The translations under genes and the position numbers were made by a program. DNA of 64,000 nucleotides from Pseudomonas putida (GTDB lineage Bacteria > Pseudomonadota > Gammaproteobacteria > Pseudomonadales > Pseudomonadaceae), in contig NZ_MINI01000048.1 in assembly GCF_002906855.1 (NCBI RefSeq), positions 558,001-622,000 of the forward strand. Direction: 5' to 3'. The notes beneath the pieces were generated by a model. It ran no database searches and was not told the origin of the DNA. It saw only the letters and a program-made list of their open reading frames with translations. Position 1 is the stretch's first letter, and the number at the start of each line of letters is the position of its first letter. Shown one piece after another: positions 8,700 to 18,385 of the stretch.

Positions 8700-9695
8700 G
8701 TGAAACTCAGCGATATCGCCCGTCTGGCCGGTGTGTCAGTAACCACTGCCAGTTATGTCATCAATGGCAAGGCCGAACAGCAGCGCATCAGCAACAGCAC
8801 TGTCGAGCGGGTGCGCGCGGTAGTCGAGGCCCATGGCTTCACCCCCAACCCGCAAGCAGCCGGCCTGCGCAGCCGGCACACCCGCACCTTGGGCTTCATT
8901 CTCCCGGATCTGGAGAACCCCAGCTATGCCCGCATCGCCAAACAGCTCGAGCAAGGCGCCCGCGCCCGTGGCTACCAACTGCTGATCGCCAGCAGCGACG
9001 ACCAGCCCGACAGTGAGCGCCAGTTGCAGCAGCTGTTCCGCGCCCGCCGTTGCGATGCCCTGTTCGTCGCCAGCTGCCTGCCGCCGGAGGACGACAGTTA
9101 CCGTGAGCTGCAGGACAAGGGCCTGCCGGTGATCGCCATCGACCGGCGCCTGGACCCAGCACACTTCTGCTCGGTGATCAGTGACGACCGCGATGCCAGC
9201 CGCCAGCTGGCCCACAGCCTGCTGGCCACCGCGCCCAACAGCATCGCGCTGATCGGTGCCCGCCCGGAGCTGTCGGTCAGCCAGGCCCGCGCCGGTGGTT
9301 TCGACGAAGCCATGCAAGGTTTCGGCGGCGTGGTCCGCCGCTATCAGGGCGAAGGCTTCAGCCGTGAATGCGGCCAACGCCTGATGCAGCAGCTGATCGA
9401 CGAACAAGGCGGCTTGCCAGATGCCCTGGTGACCACCTCTTACGTGCTACTGCAGGGGGTATTCGATACCTTGCAGGCGCGCCCGGCCGATTCGCGTCAG
9501 CTGCACCTGGGTACCTTCGGTGACAACCAGCTGCTCGACTTCCTGCCACTGCCGGTCAACGCCATGGCCCAGCAGCACGGCCTGATCGCCGCCACCGCGC
9601 TGGAACTGGCCCTCGCCGCCATCGAGGAAAAGCGCTACGAGCCCGGCGTGCACGCCATTGGCCGGACCTTCAAGCAACGCATCAGCGCGGCCTGA
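8700..9695 (+). CDS. cra: Catabolite repressor-activator Cra (FruR), LacI family
   Basis: A 331-residue LacI-family regulator: N-terminal helix-turn-helix (VKLSDIARLAGVSVTTASYV) and a periplasmic-binding-like effector domain (about 60-331). In P. putida it represses fruBKA and responds to fructose 1-phosphate. The start is GTG at 8700, with AAGGAA nine bases upstream; the frame is open further upstream but those codons precede the DNA-binding domain and have no ribosome-binding site. Divergent from fruB; tatD follows after 2 bp. Confidence 0.95.
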   Translation: MKLSDIARLAGVSVTTASYVINGKAEQQRISNSTVERVRAVVEAHGFTPNPQAAGLRSRHTRTLGFILPDLENPSYARIAKQLEQGARARGYQLLIASSDDQPDSERQLQQLFRARRCDALFVASCLPPEDDSYRELQDKGLPVIAIDRRLDPAHFCSVISDDRDASRQLAHSLLATAPNSIALIGARPELSVSQARAGGFDEAMQGFGGVVRRYQGEGFSRECGQRLMQQLIDEQGGLPDALVTTSYVLLQGVFDTLQARPADSRQLHLGTFGDNQLLDFLPLPVNAMAQQHGLIAATALELALAAIEEKRYEPGVHAIGRTFKQRISAA

Positions 9696-9697
9696 CC

Positions 9698-10474
9698 ATG
9701 CGCCTGATCGACACCCACACCCACCTGGACTTCCCCGACTTCGACGCCGACCGCCCGCGCCTGCTGGCCAACGCGGCGGCGCGTGGGGTGGAGCGCTTGG
9801 TGGTGCTGGGGGTGTACCAGGCGAATTTCCAGCGGGTGTGGGACCTCGCCTGCGCCGAAGGCAACGTGCATGCGGCGCTGGGGCTGCACCCGATCTACCT
9901 GGAGCAGCACCGGCCGGAACATCTGACGCAACTGCGCGACTGGCTGGAGCGCCTGCAGGGTGACCCTCGGCTGTGCGCGGTGGGCGAGTTCGGCCTGGAC
10001 TACTACCTCGAAACGCTGGACAAGCAACGCCAGCAGGCATTGTTCGAAGCACAGCTGCAAATGGCCTGCGACTTCGCGCTGCCTGCCCTGTTGCACGTGC
10101 GTCGCAGCCACGCTCAGGTGATTGCCACGCTCAAGCGCTACAAGCCGGCGCGGGCGGGGGTGATCCATGCCTTTGCCGGCAGTTACGAAGAGGCGCGCGA
10201 GTACATCAAGCTGGGCTTCCGGCTCGGCCTGGGCGGTGCAGCGACCTGGCCGCAGGCGTTGCGCCTGCGCAAGACCCTGCCGCGCCTGCCACTGGAAAGC
10301 ATCGTGCTGGAGACCGACTCGCCAGACATGGCCCCGGTGATGTTTGCCGGGGAGCGCAACAGCCCGGAGCATTTGCCGGAGATTGCCGCAGCGCTGGCGG
10401 AACTGATGGGCCTCGAGGCTGAGAGACTGGCTGAGGCCAGCAGCCGTAATGCCTGTGAGCTTTTTGGCTGGTAG
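9698..10474 (+). CDS. TatD-family metal-dependent deoxyribonuclease
   Basis: A 258-residue TIM-barrel hydrolase of the TatD family. Metal ligands are visible in IDTHTHLDF, the histidines of LLHVRRSH and VIHAF, and ETDSPDM. Family members are 3'-5' exonucleases linked to DNA repair or fragmentation. The gene begins 2 bp after cra and is probably co-transcribed with it, though no functional tie with fructose regulation is evident. Confidence 0.88.
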   Translation: MRLIDTHTHLDFPDFDADRPRLLANAAARGVERLVVLGVYQANFQRVWDLACAEGNVHAALGLHPIYLEQHRPEHLTQLRDWLERLQGDPRLCAVGEFGLDYYLETLDKQRQQALFEAQLQMACDFALPALLHVRRSHAQVIATLKRYKPARAGVIHAFAGSYEEAREYIKLGFRLGLGGAATWPQALRLRKTLPRLPLESIVLETDSPDMAPVMFAGERNSPEHLPEIAAALAELMGLEAERLAEASSRNACELFGW

Positions 10475-10514
10475 TACCCGCGAAGAGGCCGATACAGGCT
10501 ACACAAGGCCGGCA

Positions 10515-12527
10515 TTAGACTCTGAACGCCCCGATCAAGCGCTTCAACTCCACCACCTGCGTCGACAACACCCGGCTGGCATCCTCGGTCTGGCAAGCGC
10601 CTTGGGTCGTATCCTGCGCCGCCCGGTTGATCGCGACGATATTGCGGTCGATGTCATGGGCCACCGCCGTCTGCTGCTCGACCGCTGCGGCGATCTGCTG
10701 GTTCTGCTCGACGATGCCAGCCACCGCGCCAAGGATATTGCCCAGCGCCTGCTGCACCTGGCGTGCTTCATCGACAGTGCCCGCGGCCATCTGATGGCTG
10801 CTGCCCATTGCCCGCACCGCCTGCTCCACGCCGTCGCGCAGGCGCTGGATCATCTGCGCGATCTGCGCGGTGGAGTCCTGGGTACGCCGGGCCAGGGTAC
10901 GCACTTCATCGGCCACCACGGCAAACCCTCGGCCCTGCTCACCGGCCCGCGCCGCTTCGATGGCCGCATTCAACGCCAGCAGATTGGTCTGCTCGGCAAT
11001 GCTGCGAATCACCTCCAGCACCTGGCCAATGGCCTGGCTGTCATCGGCCAGCCGATTGATCGCCACGACGGTCTGGTCGATTTCCTCGGCGAGGCGACCG
11101 ATGCTGTGTTGCTGGCTGGCCACCAGGGTACGGCCGTTGGCGCTTTCCAGGTTGACCTGCTGTGCACCGTTGGCCGCCAGCGCGGCACTGCGCGCCACCT
11201 CCTGCGCGGTGGCACTCATCTGGTTCATCGCCGTGGCCACCTGCTCGATCTGCTCACGCTGGCCACTGACCGCCTGATTGCTCCGCGCTGACACGGCCAG
11301 CACCTGCCCGGCCTGCTCCTCGACCGCGACCACGGTGCGCCCGACCTGGTCGATCAGGCTGCGGATACGGCGCACGGTTTCGCTGAAGCCCTGGCCCAGC
11401 TCACCCAATTCATCACGGCTATGGGCCTGGAAGCTGACCGTCATGTCGCCTGCGGCCACTTTGTCCATGGCACCGCCCAGCCGGCGCAAGGTGGCCCGGG
11501 TCGAGACATAGAAGCCGCCATACAAGTACAGGATCAGCACGAAGACACCGGCCAGCAGCGTGCCCAGGGCGAGCATGCGCAGGCGCTGCTCGGCCAGGCG
11601 TTCCTGCAACTGCCCCTGCAGGTGCGCGAGCACGGCCTCGTTAAAGCGATAGGTCTGCGCCATCAGTTCGCTGACCTGCTGATAGAACGACGGCCAAGGG
11701 GTATCGAGCGTATCCGCCACCACCACCTGCTCCTCGAACAAAGACGCAGCCTGCCTGACCGTCGCCTGGCTGGTTGCTGCCGCGGCCTCCAGACTGGTCT
11801 TGGCGGTCCGGTCCGTGGCCAGGGCATCATCCAGCCGCAAGGCATAGTCGGCGCCAAGGCGATCAAGGCGTTGCAGCAGGTCTTCGAAACGGGCACTGCC
11901 GGCAGAGTCGATAAACCCCCGCCCCAGAGCAACGGCGCCCATGGCCCGGCCTTCACCCAGAGCCTGGGTGACTTGCGCCGTGGCAACCCCGAGCAGTTCG
12001 CTAAACTGGCGCACCGAAGCCTGGCGGTCCTGGCTCAGTCCGGACTGGCTGACCACCTGCTTGCCCAGTATCTGGGCCTGGGCCAGCAGTTTGTCGAACA
12101 GCGCGGCCTTGTTCTGCAGAGAGGATTCCGCCCGGGCACTGGCAAATGCAGTGGCCAATTCCTCGAGTTTGCCTTGGGGTACCGCCTCATCCCCTTGCAG
12201 CGTGCGCAACTGCGCCTGGACCTTGTCCTGCAAGGCAGCGATACGCGTCTCAAGGTCCCCCGCCTGGCCAGACTGGCCAAGCACGGCATTAACCTGCAAC
12301 AGGTTACCAAGCGCCTCCAGGTCGGCGCGCAGGGTCAGGCTGTCCGCCAGCGGGGCAATGCCCTGCAACTCGGCGCGGGTGGCATGGAACTGCTGGTAGG
12401 CATCGCGCACCAGATAAAAACTGGTGGCCAGCATGGGCAGGAAGAACAGGACGCTGACGAGGCTGAACTTCTGGCCGAAGCTCAGCCGATTCATCAATGC
12501 GATGGCCGGGTAGAGCAGACGCTTCAC
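10515..12527 (-). CDS. Methyl-accepting chemotaxis protein
   Basis: A 670-residue transmembrane chemoreceptor: first helix (about 21-43), a large periplasmic helical sensor (about 45-315, possibly HBM/four-helix type), second helix (about 325-350), HAMP, and a cytoplasmic signalling domain with the conserved hairpin EQTNLLALNAAIEAARAGEQ. There is no C-terminal CheR/CheB pentapeptide. The GTG at 12527 is chosen because GGAGGTG lies just upstream; longer readings start inside that site. The ligand cannot be told from sequence. It stands alone between tatD and ampE. Confidence 0.9.
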   Translation of the reverse strand: MKRLLYPAIALMNRLSFGQKFSLVSVLFFLPMLATSFYLVRDAYQQFHATRAELQGIAPLADSLTLRADLEALGNLLQVNAVLGQSGQAGDLETRIAALQDKVQAQLRTLQGDEAVPQGKLEELATAFASARAESSLQNKAALFDKLLAQAQILGKQVVSQSGLSQDRQASVRQFSELLGVATAQVTQALGEGRAMGAVALGRGFIDSAGSARFEDLLQRLDRLGADYALRLDDALATDRTAKTSLEAAAATSQATVRQAASLFEEQVVVADTLDTPWPSFYQQVSELMAQTYRFNEAVLAHLQGQLQERLAEQRLRMLALGTLLAGVFVLILYLYGGFYVSTRATLRRLGGAMDKVAAGDMTVSFQAHSRDELGELGQGFSETVRRIRSLIDQVGRTVVAVEEQAGQVLAVSARSNQAVSGQREQIEQVATAMNQMSATAQEVARSAALAANGAQQVNLESANGRTLVASQQHSIGRLAEEIDQTVVAINRLADDSQAIGQVLEVIRSIAEQTNLLALNAAIEAARAGEQGRGFAVVADEVRTLARRTQDSTAQIAQMIQRLRDGVEQAVRAMGSSHQMAAGTVDEARQVQQALGNILGAVAGIVEQNQQIAAAVEQQTAVAHDIDRNIVAINRAAQDTTQGACQTEDASRVLSTQVVELKRLIGAFRV

Positions 12528-12640
12528 GGGGCACCTCCATGGATTCTTGTTGTTATGCAGAGATAGCACTAGGCCACTTGTATAACGCAGATCGAATCGG
12601 AGGTTTGTAACTTAAGGTTAACCGCTGCCCGCGAAGGCGC

Positions 12641-13471
12641 TCACACCAGCACTGTCCACAGGGCAAACCCTGCATACCACAACACCGCACAACGCAGCAG
12701 CAGCTCCCACAGGCTGTCCAGACGCCCCAGCCCGCGCTGGGGGTCTTCTTCCTCGGGGATATCATCGGCAATGCGCCCGACCCTGGCCACCAGGTGCCCG
12801 GCGCTGATATGCCAGTTGAGCAGCTCGTGCAGCATCACCCGCATCACCGCGACAAAATTGCCGACCAGCGCGAAGCTCAGGGCGAGCATCCGCACTGGCA
12901 GCCAGTCCATGACATGCCGCAGCTGTTCGGCACGGGCCTTGAGCGCAGGCTGGCGGCTATGCTCACCCGTCAGTGCCAGCAGACGGTAGGCCAGCGCCGC
13001 GCCAGGGCCGAGCACGAAGTACCAGAAGATCACCGCGAAGAAGCTCTGGTAGGCCTGCCACAACAGGTAACCTTGCACACGCACCAGCAGGCTGTGGGGC
13101 TCGTCGGCCGCCAGGCCCAGGTCGCGCTCGGCCACATGCAGCGCGGCCTGGTCGTCGCCACGCCGCCAGGCATCGCGGAATGGCCCGAGGGAAGCCTTGG
13201 CATCACCGCGCCCCAAGCTGTAGATCAGCACCAGCAAGTGCACCGGCAGAGCCAGCAAACCGTAGGCCACCGGGTCCAGCACGTGCAGCAACAAAACCAG
13301 TACCGCCACCGGCGCCAGCACCAGGATCGCCAGTGTCCACCAGGGATGCACTTTGCCGCTGCGCTCCAGTCGCACCAGCTCGCCCAGGAAGAAGCCGTCT
13401 CGTTGTACCTGATGGCGCAGCGCAGAGAACTTCTCTACCCACAGCGCCAGTAACAGCACCAGAAAACTCAT
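12641..13471 (-). CDS. ampE: Beta-lactamase regulatory membrane protein AmpE
   Basis: A 276-residue integral membrane protein with hydrophobic segments near 2-12, 45-67, 68-90, 145-165 and at the C-terminus. The N-terminus (MSFLVLLLALWVEKFSALRH) is that of AmpE. It is encoded directly after ampD with a 4-bp overlap, the standard ampDE order. AmpE has been proposed to modulate ampC induction, but its mechanism is not established. Confidence 0.9.
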   Translation of the reverse strand: MSFLVLLLALWVEKFSALRHQVQRDGFFLGELVRLERSGKVHPWWTLAILVLAPVAVLVLLLHVLDPVAYGLLALPVHLLVLIYSLGRGDAKASLGPFRDAWRRGDDQAALHVAERDLGLAADEPHSLLVRVQGYLLWQAYQSFFAVIFWYFVLGPGAALAYRLLALTGEHSRQPALKARAEQLRHVMDWLPVRMLALSFALVGNFVAVMRVMLHELLNWHISAGHLVARVGRIADDIPEEEDPQRGLGRLDSLWELLLRCAVLWYAGFALWTVLV

Positions 13472-14040
13472 GCTTTGTCCTCGTTGTCCCTCACGGCCTT
13501 GCGGTAACGCGCCCAGTCGAAGGCCGGGCCGGGATCGGTTTTGCGCAGCGGAGCAATGTCGCTGTGGCCCTGAATACGGTCAAGGTCGATCACCGGCCAG
13601 GCGGCCTGGATCTGCCGGGTCAGTTGCTCCAGCACGGCGTACTGGACATCGGTATAGGGCAGATCGTCGGTGCCTTCCAGCTCGATCCCGATGGAAAAGT
13701 CGTTGCAACCCTCACGCCCGTCGAAACAAGACACGCCGGCATGCCAGGCACGGTCGAGCAACGACACGAACTGGGTCACCGCCCCGTCACGCTCGATGAA
13801 CAGATGCGCCGAGACGGTCAGGTGGCTGATGCTGGCGAAGTAAGGATGTTCGTTCGGGTCCAGCCGGTTCTGGAAGAACTGCTGGACCTTGCCGTTGCCG
13901 AAGCAGGACGGCGGCAGGCTGATGTTGTGGATCACCAGCAGGGAAATCGCTTCACCCTCCGGGCGGGCGTTGAAGTTCGGCGAGGGGCAGTGGGTGATTC
14001 CGTTTCCGTGGAACCAGCCAGTGGCACGGTCCAATTGCAT
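13468..14040 (-). CDS. ampD: 1,6-anhydro-N-acetylmuramyl-L-alanine amidase AmpD
   Basis: A 190-residue cytosolic zinc amidase that cleaves the anhydro-muropeptides of cell-wall recycling, so keeping ampC beta-lactamase repressed. Zinc and catalytic residues are in LLVIHNISLP, AWHAGVS and IQGHSDIAPLRKTDPGPAFDW, as in the N-acetylmuramoyl amidase_2 family. The ATG at 14040 (MQLDRATGWFHG) fits the family start and has an AGGA-like site; the frame is open 7 codons further. It overlaps ampE by 4 bp. Confidence 0.93.
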   Translation of the reverse strand: MQLDRATGWFHGNGITHCPSPNFNARPEGEAISLLVIHNISLPPSCFGNGKVQQFFQNRLDPNEHPYFASISHLTVSAHLFIERDGAVTQFVSLLDRAWHAGVSCFDGREGCNDFSIGIELEGTDDLPYTDVQYAVLEQLTRQIQAAWPVIDLDRIQGHSDIAPLRKTDPGPAFDWARYRKAVRDNEDKA

Positions 14041-14129
14041 GAGGCAGATCCTGAAAAACACCGGTACAGAGCTGCAGTATGCCTTGCACGCGGGCGGCAG
14101 TGCATGTGAATGATTGTAATGTCGTCGGC

Positions 14130-16274
14130 TCAGTGCACCTGTTGCTGGCGCAGGCCTCCGAGCACGGCTTCCAGTGCCCGCTCGAACAGCAGGCCATCAT
14201 CCAGCAAGCGCGCCTCGCCTCGGCGCAGGGCCTGCGCCAGACCGGCCGAGTTCCATTCGCGCACCTTCATCCCGGTACGGTTGGCGAAGACCAGGCGATC
14301 GCTGCTGTCGATGCGCGCGACCAGCTTGCAGCGCAGCGGCTCGTCGTCATCGAGCACTTCTACCCAGGTGCCGATCCGCAAGCGCTGCACCTGGCGCAGC
14401 TCCGCCGCGTGCTCATCGAATTGACGCAGTGGCGCGCAGGCGGACTCTTCGGCGATGGCCAGCACGATGTCTTCGGCCACCAGGACTTCGACCAGTTCAT
14501 GGCTGCCATCTGGCTGTTCGGCCCCCGCACACGCACGCAAGTGCAGTTGTTCCAGTTGCAGGAAGAATTCGCGGGTGGCCGCCGAGTCCAGCGCCACACT
14601 GGCCAGGCCGTTACGCAGTGACTTGAGCAGGCCTGGCACTTGTTGCAGTAACACCTGCGGCGGTTGATGCGGGGCGACACTGGCTAGCAAGGTATCCATG
14701 GTCGCCAGCGCCTGCTCCCAGGCTGGGGACGCTTCGCCCTGCTTCAGCCAGGCCAGCAACAGCACCTGGCTCCAGGCCTGCACCAGCATGTGCACGACCG
14801 CCTGCGGTAAGGTGCGCCCACGCAAGCGCTGGTTGAGCGCCTGCTGCACCTGCTGGCGGGCCTGCAAGGCACGGGCACGCCCTTCCTCGGCATCGCGCGT
14901 ACGCTGTTCCAGCAGTTCGTTGCGCCGGCGCTCGTCCTGGCTGAAGGCGAGAAATTCCTCCAGCAGTTCGGCGAACAGCGAGGCATCTTCGGTGAAATCG
15001 TTGAGCAGCCGCTGGACGATGCGCTCCACGCGCAGATGCAGGCTGTCGCGCAGGCCTTCGCTGCCGGTTTCCCAGCCGATCGCGGCAGCGGCAATCTCAT
15101 TGAGCAGGCGCCGTGCCGGGTGGCTGGTACGGCTGAACAGGCCTTTGTCCAGCAGCGCTACCTTAAGCAGCGGAATGTGCAGGCGAACGATCAGGGCACG
15201 CAGGCTCAGCGGCAGGTTGTCATCGGCGGCGATGTAGGCGAACAGCAGGCCGACCAGGTTGATCATGTCCTCGTCGGCACAGGCGATGCGCCGGCGCGTA
15301 CCGCTGCGCACGCTGACCCGCAGCAGCAGTTGTTCAAGTTGCTGCCCCAGGTCGAAGTCGTCATCGTCAATCGTGGCCGGCACATAATGCTGCAGGTGCG
15401 TAAGCAGGCGCAGCAAGTCGGCGGTGCTGATCGGCTCTGCACTGGCAGCGGCTTGCAGGCGCGGGGCGATGTGCCCTCGGCAAGGCGCCAGCAGGCCTTC
15501 CAGCGAACGCATGAAGGCCTGCCCGGCACTGTCTGCCCCCATGGCATCAGGCTCGCGGTTGGCCGGCACGCGCCGCGCACTCAGGCGGCGGTCTTCGGCG
15601 CGCCGACGCGGTGCTGGCTGCAGCTCCGGCATCACGCCCGCAGCGGCCAGCAACTGGTTGGCTTCAGCATAAAGCACGTCGATGTCACGCAGCACATAGC
15701 GCTCGAACAGCTTGAGCAGGATCAGCTTGACCCGCAGGCCCACGCCCAGGTTGCGCCCGGCATCGAGGAAATAGCCACACAGCGCAGCAGGCCCGAACGG
15801 GTTCTGTAGTTCGTCGAAGCTGCGCGCAAGCAGGCACTGCAAACGCATGCCCAGTTGCTCGAGGGCGAGGCCATCACGCGACAGCACCCGGGCAACCATG
15901 CCGTCGACGGCGACGGCACGCTCCCTGTACGCCTGATTTTTCGACGCCTGCTGGCCCAGCGGGTCGAACTGGCCGATCCGGGCGAAGGTGTCGTAGAAGA
16001 TATCGAGAAAGCCGCGTTCGATGTGCTTGCGCTTCAGGCGCAGGTCCCGCATGGCCTCGAAGTACAGGTTCTGGTCGAAGCGGTCGGCTGCCCGATCGGC
16101 CATTTCGAAAAGCGTGTCGTCGGCATTGTCGAACAGCGCCTGCAGGCCCTGGCGCAGTTGCAGGGCAGCCTTGTCACGCACTTGCAGAAGCAACACCGGG
16201 AGGCAAGGCAAGGGCGTGCGTGCGCCTCGATCGATGGCAGCCGCCAGGGGCACCACCTTGCCTTCTTTATGCAT
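14130..16274 (-). CDS. DUF1631 family protein
   Basis: A 714-residue, helix-rich cytoplasmic protein of the DUF1631 family, common in gammaproteobacteria and of unknown function. The ATG at 16274 is preceded by AAGGAG. The C-terminal part (about 595-690, with RIGTWVEVLDDDEPLRCKLV and FANRTGMKV) resembles a small beta-barrel of PilZ type, so c-di-GMP binding is possible, but no complete RxxxR..D/NxSxxG motif could be identified. It stands between ampD and the divergent nadC. Confidence 0.75.
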   Translation of the reverse strand: MHKEGKVVPLAAAIDRGARTPLPCLPVLLLQVRDKAALQLRQGLQALFDNADDTLFEMADRAADRFDQNLYFEAMRDLRLKRKHIERGFLDIFYDTFARIGQFDPLGQQASKNQAYRERAVAVDGMVARVLSRDGLALEQLGMRLQCLLARSFDELQNPFGPAALCGYFLDAGRNLGVGLRVKLILLKLFERYVLRDIDVLYAEANQLLAAAGVMPELQPAPRRRAEDRRLSARRVPANREPDAMGADSAGQAFMRSLEGLLAPCRGHIAPRLQAAASAEPISTADLLRLLTHLQHYVPATIDDDDFDLGQQLEQLLLRVSVRSGTRRRIACADEDMINLVGLLFAYIAADDNLPLSLRALIVRLHIPLLKVALLDKGLFSRTSHPARRLLNEIAAAAIGWETGSEGLRDSLHLRVERIVQRLLNDFTEDASLFAELLEEFLAFSQDERRRNELLEQRTRDAEEGRARALQARQQVQQALNQRLRGRTLPQAVVHMLVQAWSQVLLLAWLKQGEASPAWEQALATMDTLLASVAPHQPPQVLLQQVPGLLKSLRNGLASVALDSAATREFFLQLEQLHLRACAGAEQPDGSHELVEVLVAEDIVLAIAEESACAPLRQFDEHAAELRQVQRLRIGTWVEVLDDDEPLRCKLVARIDSSDRLVFANRTGMKVREWNSAGLAQALRRGEARLLDDGLLFERALEAVLGGLRQQQVH

Positions 16275-16485
16275 CCCGGACTCCTTGCTGGGTAATGTAT
16301 TCGACAGCGCGAAAAATCGTCAAAGCTATGACGCCAATTGTTAGGCGCCATTATCGGTAAAAATGCCGACAGCTGCCAGCACTCTTCACTGGCCGGCAAG
16401 TGACTCTGTTTTCGGGAAAATGCTCATTTGATCTGACCAGTGGTCACCTGCAAGGCAAGCTGTACACGGCGTAGCCCCCCTGCCC

Positions 16486-16491
16486 TATAAT
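16486..16491 (+). promoter_or_regulatory. Candidate -10 element for nadC
   Basis: A perfect TATAAT lies 29 bp before the nadC start. No good -35 is visible at 16-18 bp spacing (the region reads TGTACACGG), so either the promoter depends on an activator or the -10 alone is fortuitous. Confidence 0.45.
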
Positions 16492-16519
16492 CGCCGGCAT
16501 CTAGCTTGTGGAGCCGACC

Positions 16520-17368
16520 ATGCCGAACCTACGCCTTGCCGACCTGACCGCCGAGATCGAAGCCAATGTGCGCCGTGCACTGCTGGAGGACATCGGCAGC
16601 GGCGACATCACCGCGCAGCTGATCCCGGCCGAGCGCCTGGCCAAGGCCACCATCATCACCCGCGAAGACTGCGTGATTGCCGGCACCGCCTGGGTCGATG
16701 CCGTGTTCCGTCAGCTTGACCCGCGCGTGGCCGTGCACTGGCAGGTGGCCGATGGCGAGCGCGCCACCGCCAATCAGCCGCTGTTCCACCTCGAAGGCCC
16801 GGCGCGTTCGCTGCTCAGCGGTGAGCGCAGCGCACTGAACTTCCTGCAGATGCTGTCGGGTGTGGCCACCCGTGCGCGCTTCCTGGCCGACCTGGTCGAA
16901 GGCACCCAGGTGCAGCTGCTCGACACCCGCAAGACCCTGCCGGGCCTGCGCCTGGCGCAGAAGTACGCAGTCACCTGCGGCGGTTGCCACAACCACCGCA
17001 TCGGCCTGTATGACGCCTTCCTGATCAAGGAAAACCACATTGCCGCCAGCGGTGGCGTGGCCGAGGCCGTGGCGGCTGCGCACCGCATTGCCCCGGGCAA
17101 GCCGGTGGAAATCGAAGTGGAAAGCCTGGATGAACTGCGTCAGGCGCTAAATGCGGGCGCCGACATCATCATGCTCGACGAGCTGACCCTGGATGAAATG
17201 CGCGAAGCGGTGCGCATCAACGCTGGCAAGGCCAAGCTGGAAGCCAGTGGCGGGGTCAACGAAACCACCCTGCGCGTGATTGCCGAGACCGGCGTCGACT
17301 ATATCTCGATTGGCGCCATGACCAAGGATGTGAAGGCCGTGGACCTGTCGATGCGACTGAGCCTGTGA
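16520..17368 (+). CDS. nadC: Quinolinate phosphoribosyltransferase (decarboxylating)
   Basis: A 282-residue enzyme that converts quinolinate and PRPP to nicotinate mononucleotide, CO2 and PPi in de novo NAD synthesis. Conserved motifs are LLEDIGSGDITAQL, DTRKTLPGLR, KENHIAASGG and LEASGGVN with the C-terminal barrel. The ATG at 16520 has GGAG seven bases upstream; a GTG at 16508 is rejected. It is monocistronic, ended by the hairpin at 17385-17412. Confidence 0.97.
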   Translation: MPNLRLADLTAEIEANVRRALLEDIGSGDITAQLIPAERLAKATIITREDCVIAGTAWVDAVFRQLDPRVAVHWQVADGERATANQPLFHLEGPARSLLSGERSALNFLQMLSGVATRARFLADLVEGTQVQLLDTRKTLPGLRLAQKYAVTCGGCHNHRIGLYDAFLIKENHIAASGGVAEAVAAAHRIAPGKPVEIEVESLDELRQALNAGADIIMLDELTLDEMREAVRINAGKAKLEASGGVNETTLRVIAETGVDYISIGAMTKDVKAVDLSMRLSL

Positions 17369-17384
17369 GCGAATCGCAGGCATG

Positions 17385-17412
17385 AAAAAACCGGCCAGAT
17401 GGCCGGTTTTTT
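17385..17412. terminator. Bidirectional rho-independent terminator (nadC / trxB)
   Basis: AAAAAA, a CCGGCC/GGCCGG stem with an AGAT loop, then TTTTTT. The A and T runs on both sides allow termination in both directions between the convergent nadC and trxB genes. Confidence 0.92.
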
Positions 17413-17422
17413 ATTTCCTGAA

Positions 17423-18385
17423 TCAGAACGAGGCGTTGGCCAGGCCGTCCAGGTAACGCTCGACGTCCAGTGCTGCCATGCAGCCGGCACCGGCCGAGGT
17501 GATGGCCTGACGGTAAACGTGGTCAGCCACATCGCCCGCAGCGAACACACCTTCGACGTTGGTGGCGGTGGCGTTGCCTTCACGGCCGCCGGCAACCACC
17601 AGGTAGCCGTCCTTGAGGGTCAGCTGGCCTTCGAACAGCGAGGTGTTCGGGGTGTGGCCGATGGCGATGAACACGCCGTCGACCTTGATTTCGTCGCTGC
17701 TGCCATCGTTGTTCTTCAGGCGCGCACCGGTCACGCCCATGTTGTCACCCAGCACTTCGTCCAGGGTGGCGTTGAGCTTGAGCTCGATCTTGCCTTCGGC
17801 AACTCGGGCGTTGAGCTTGTCGACCAGGATCTTCTCGGCGCGGAAGGTTTCACGGCGGTGCACCAGGGTCACCTTGCTGGCGATGTTGGCCAGGTACAGC
17901 GCTTCTTCCACGGCAGTGTTGCCGCCGCCGACCACGGCGACCGGCTTGTTGCGGTAGAAGAAGCCGTCGCAGGTGGCGCAGGCCGACACGCCCTTGCCCA
18001 TGAACGCTTCTTCCGACGGCAGGCCCAGGTAACGGGCGCTGGCGCCGGTGGCGATGATCAGCGCGTCGCAGGTGTACTTGCCGCTGTCACCCTGCAGGGT
18101 GAACGGCTTGTTGGCCAGGTCGACGGCATTGATGTGGTCGAAGACGATTTCGGTCTCGAAACGCTCGGCGTGCTCCTGCATGCGCTGCATCAGGGCCGGG
18201 CCGGTCAAGCCGTGGGGGTCGCCCGGCCAGTTGTCGACTTCGGTGGTGGTGGTCAGCTGGCCACCCGCCTGCATGCCGGTGATCAGCAGTGGCTTGAGGT
18301 TGGCGCGGGCGGCGTAGACCGCGGCGCTGTAACCGGCAGGGCCGGAACCAAGGATGATGACGCGCGAATGACGTACTTCAGACAT
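17423..18385 (-). CDS. trxB: Thioredoxin-disulfide reductase
   Basis: A 320-residue FAD/NADPH enzyme that reduces thioredoxin. It has the FAD-binding motif GSGPAGYSAAVYAARANL at the N-terminus, the redox pair in SACATCDGFFYR and the NADPH-binding GGGNTAVEEALYL. Length and order of domains match bacterial TrxB. It is transcribed alone; a hairpin lies in its leader at 18448-18465. Confidence 0.96.
   Translation of the reverse strand: MSEVRHSRVIILGSGPAGYSAAVYAARANLKPLLITGMQAGGQLTTTTEVDNWPGDPHGLTGPALMQRMQEHAERFETEIVFDHINAVDLANKPFTLQGDSGKYTCDALIIATGASARYLGLPSEEAFMGKGVSACATCDGFFYRNKPVAVVGGGNTAVEEALYLANIASKVTLVHRRETFRAEKILVDKLNARVAEGKIELKLNATLDEVLGDNMGVTGARLKNNDGSSDEIKVDGVFIAIGHTPNTSLFEGQLTLKDGYLVVAGGREGNATATNVEGVFAAGDVADHVYRQAITSAGAGCMAALDVERYLDGLANASF

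Noticed and set aside
10476..10514. Possible degenerate REP element after tatD
   Set aside because: CCCGCGAAGAGGCCG and ACAAGGCCGGC recall a REP arm, but the palindrome is broken and too short to call.
11421..12566. 381-codon frame opposite the chemoreceptor
   Set aside because: Shadow frame; the chemoreceptor domains on the minus strand are clear.
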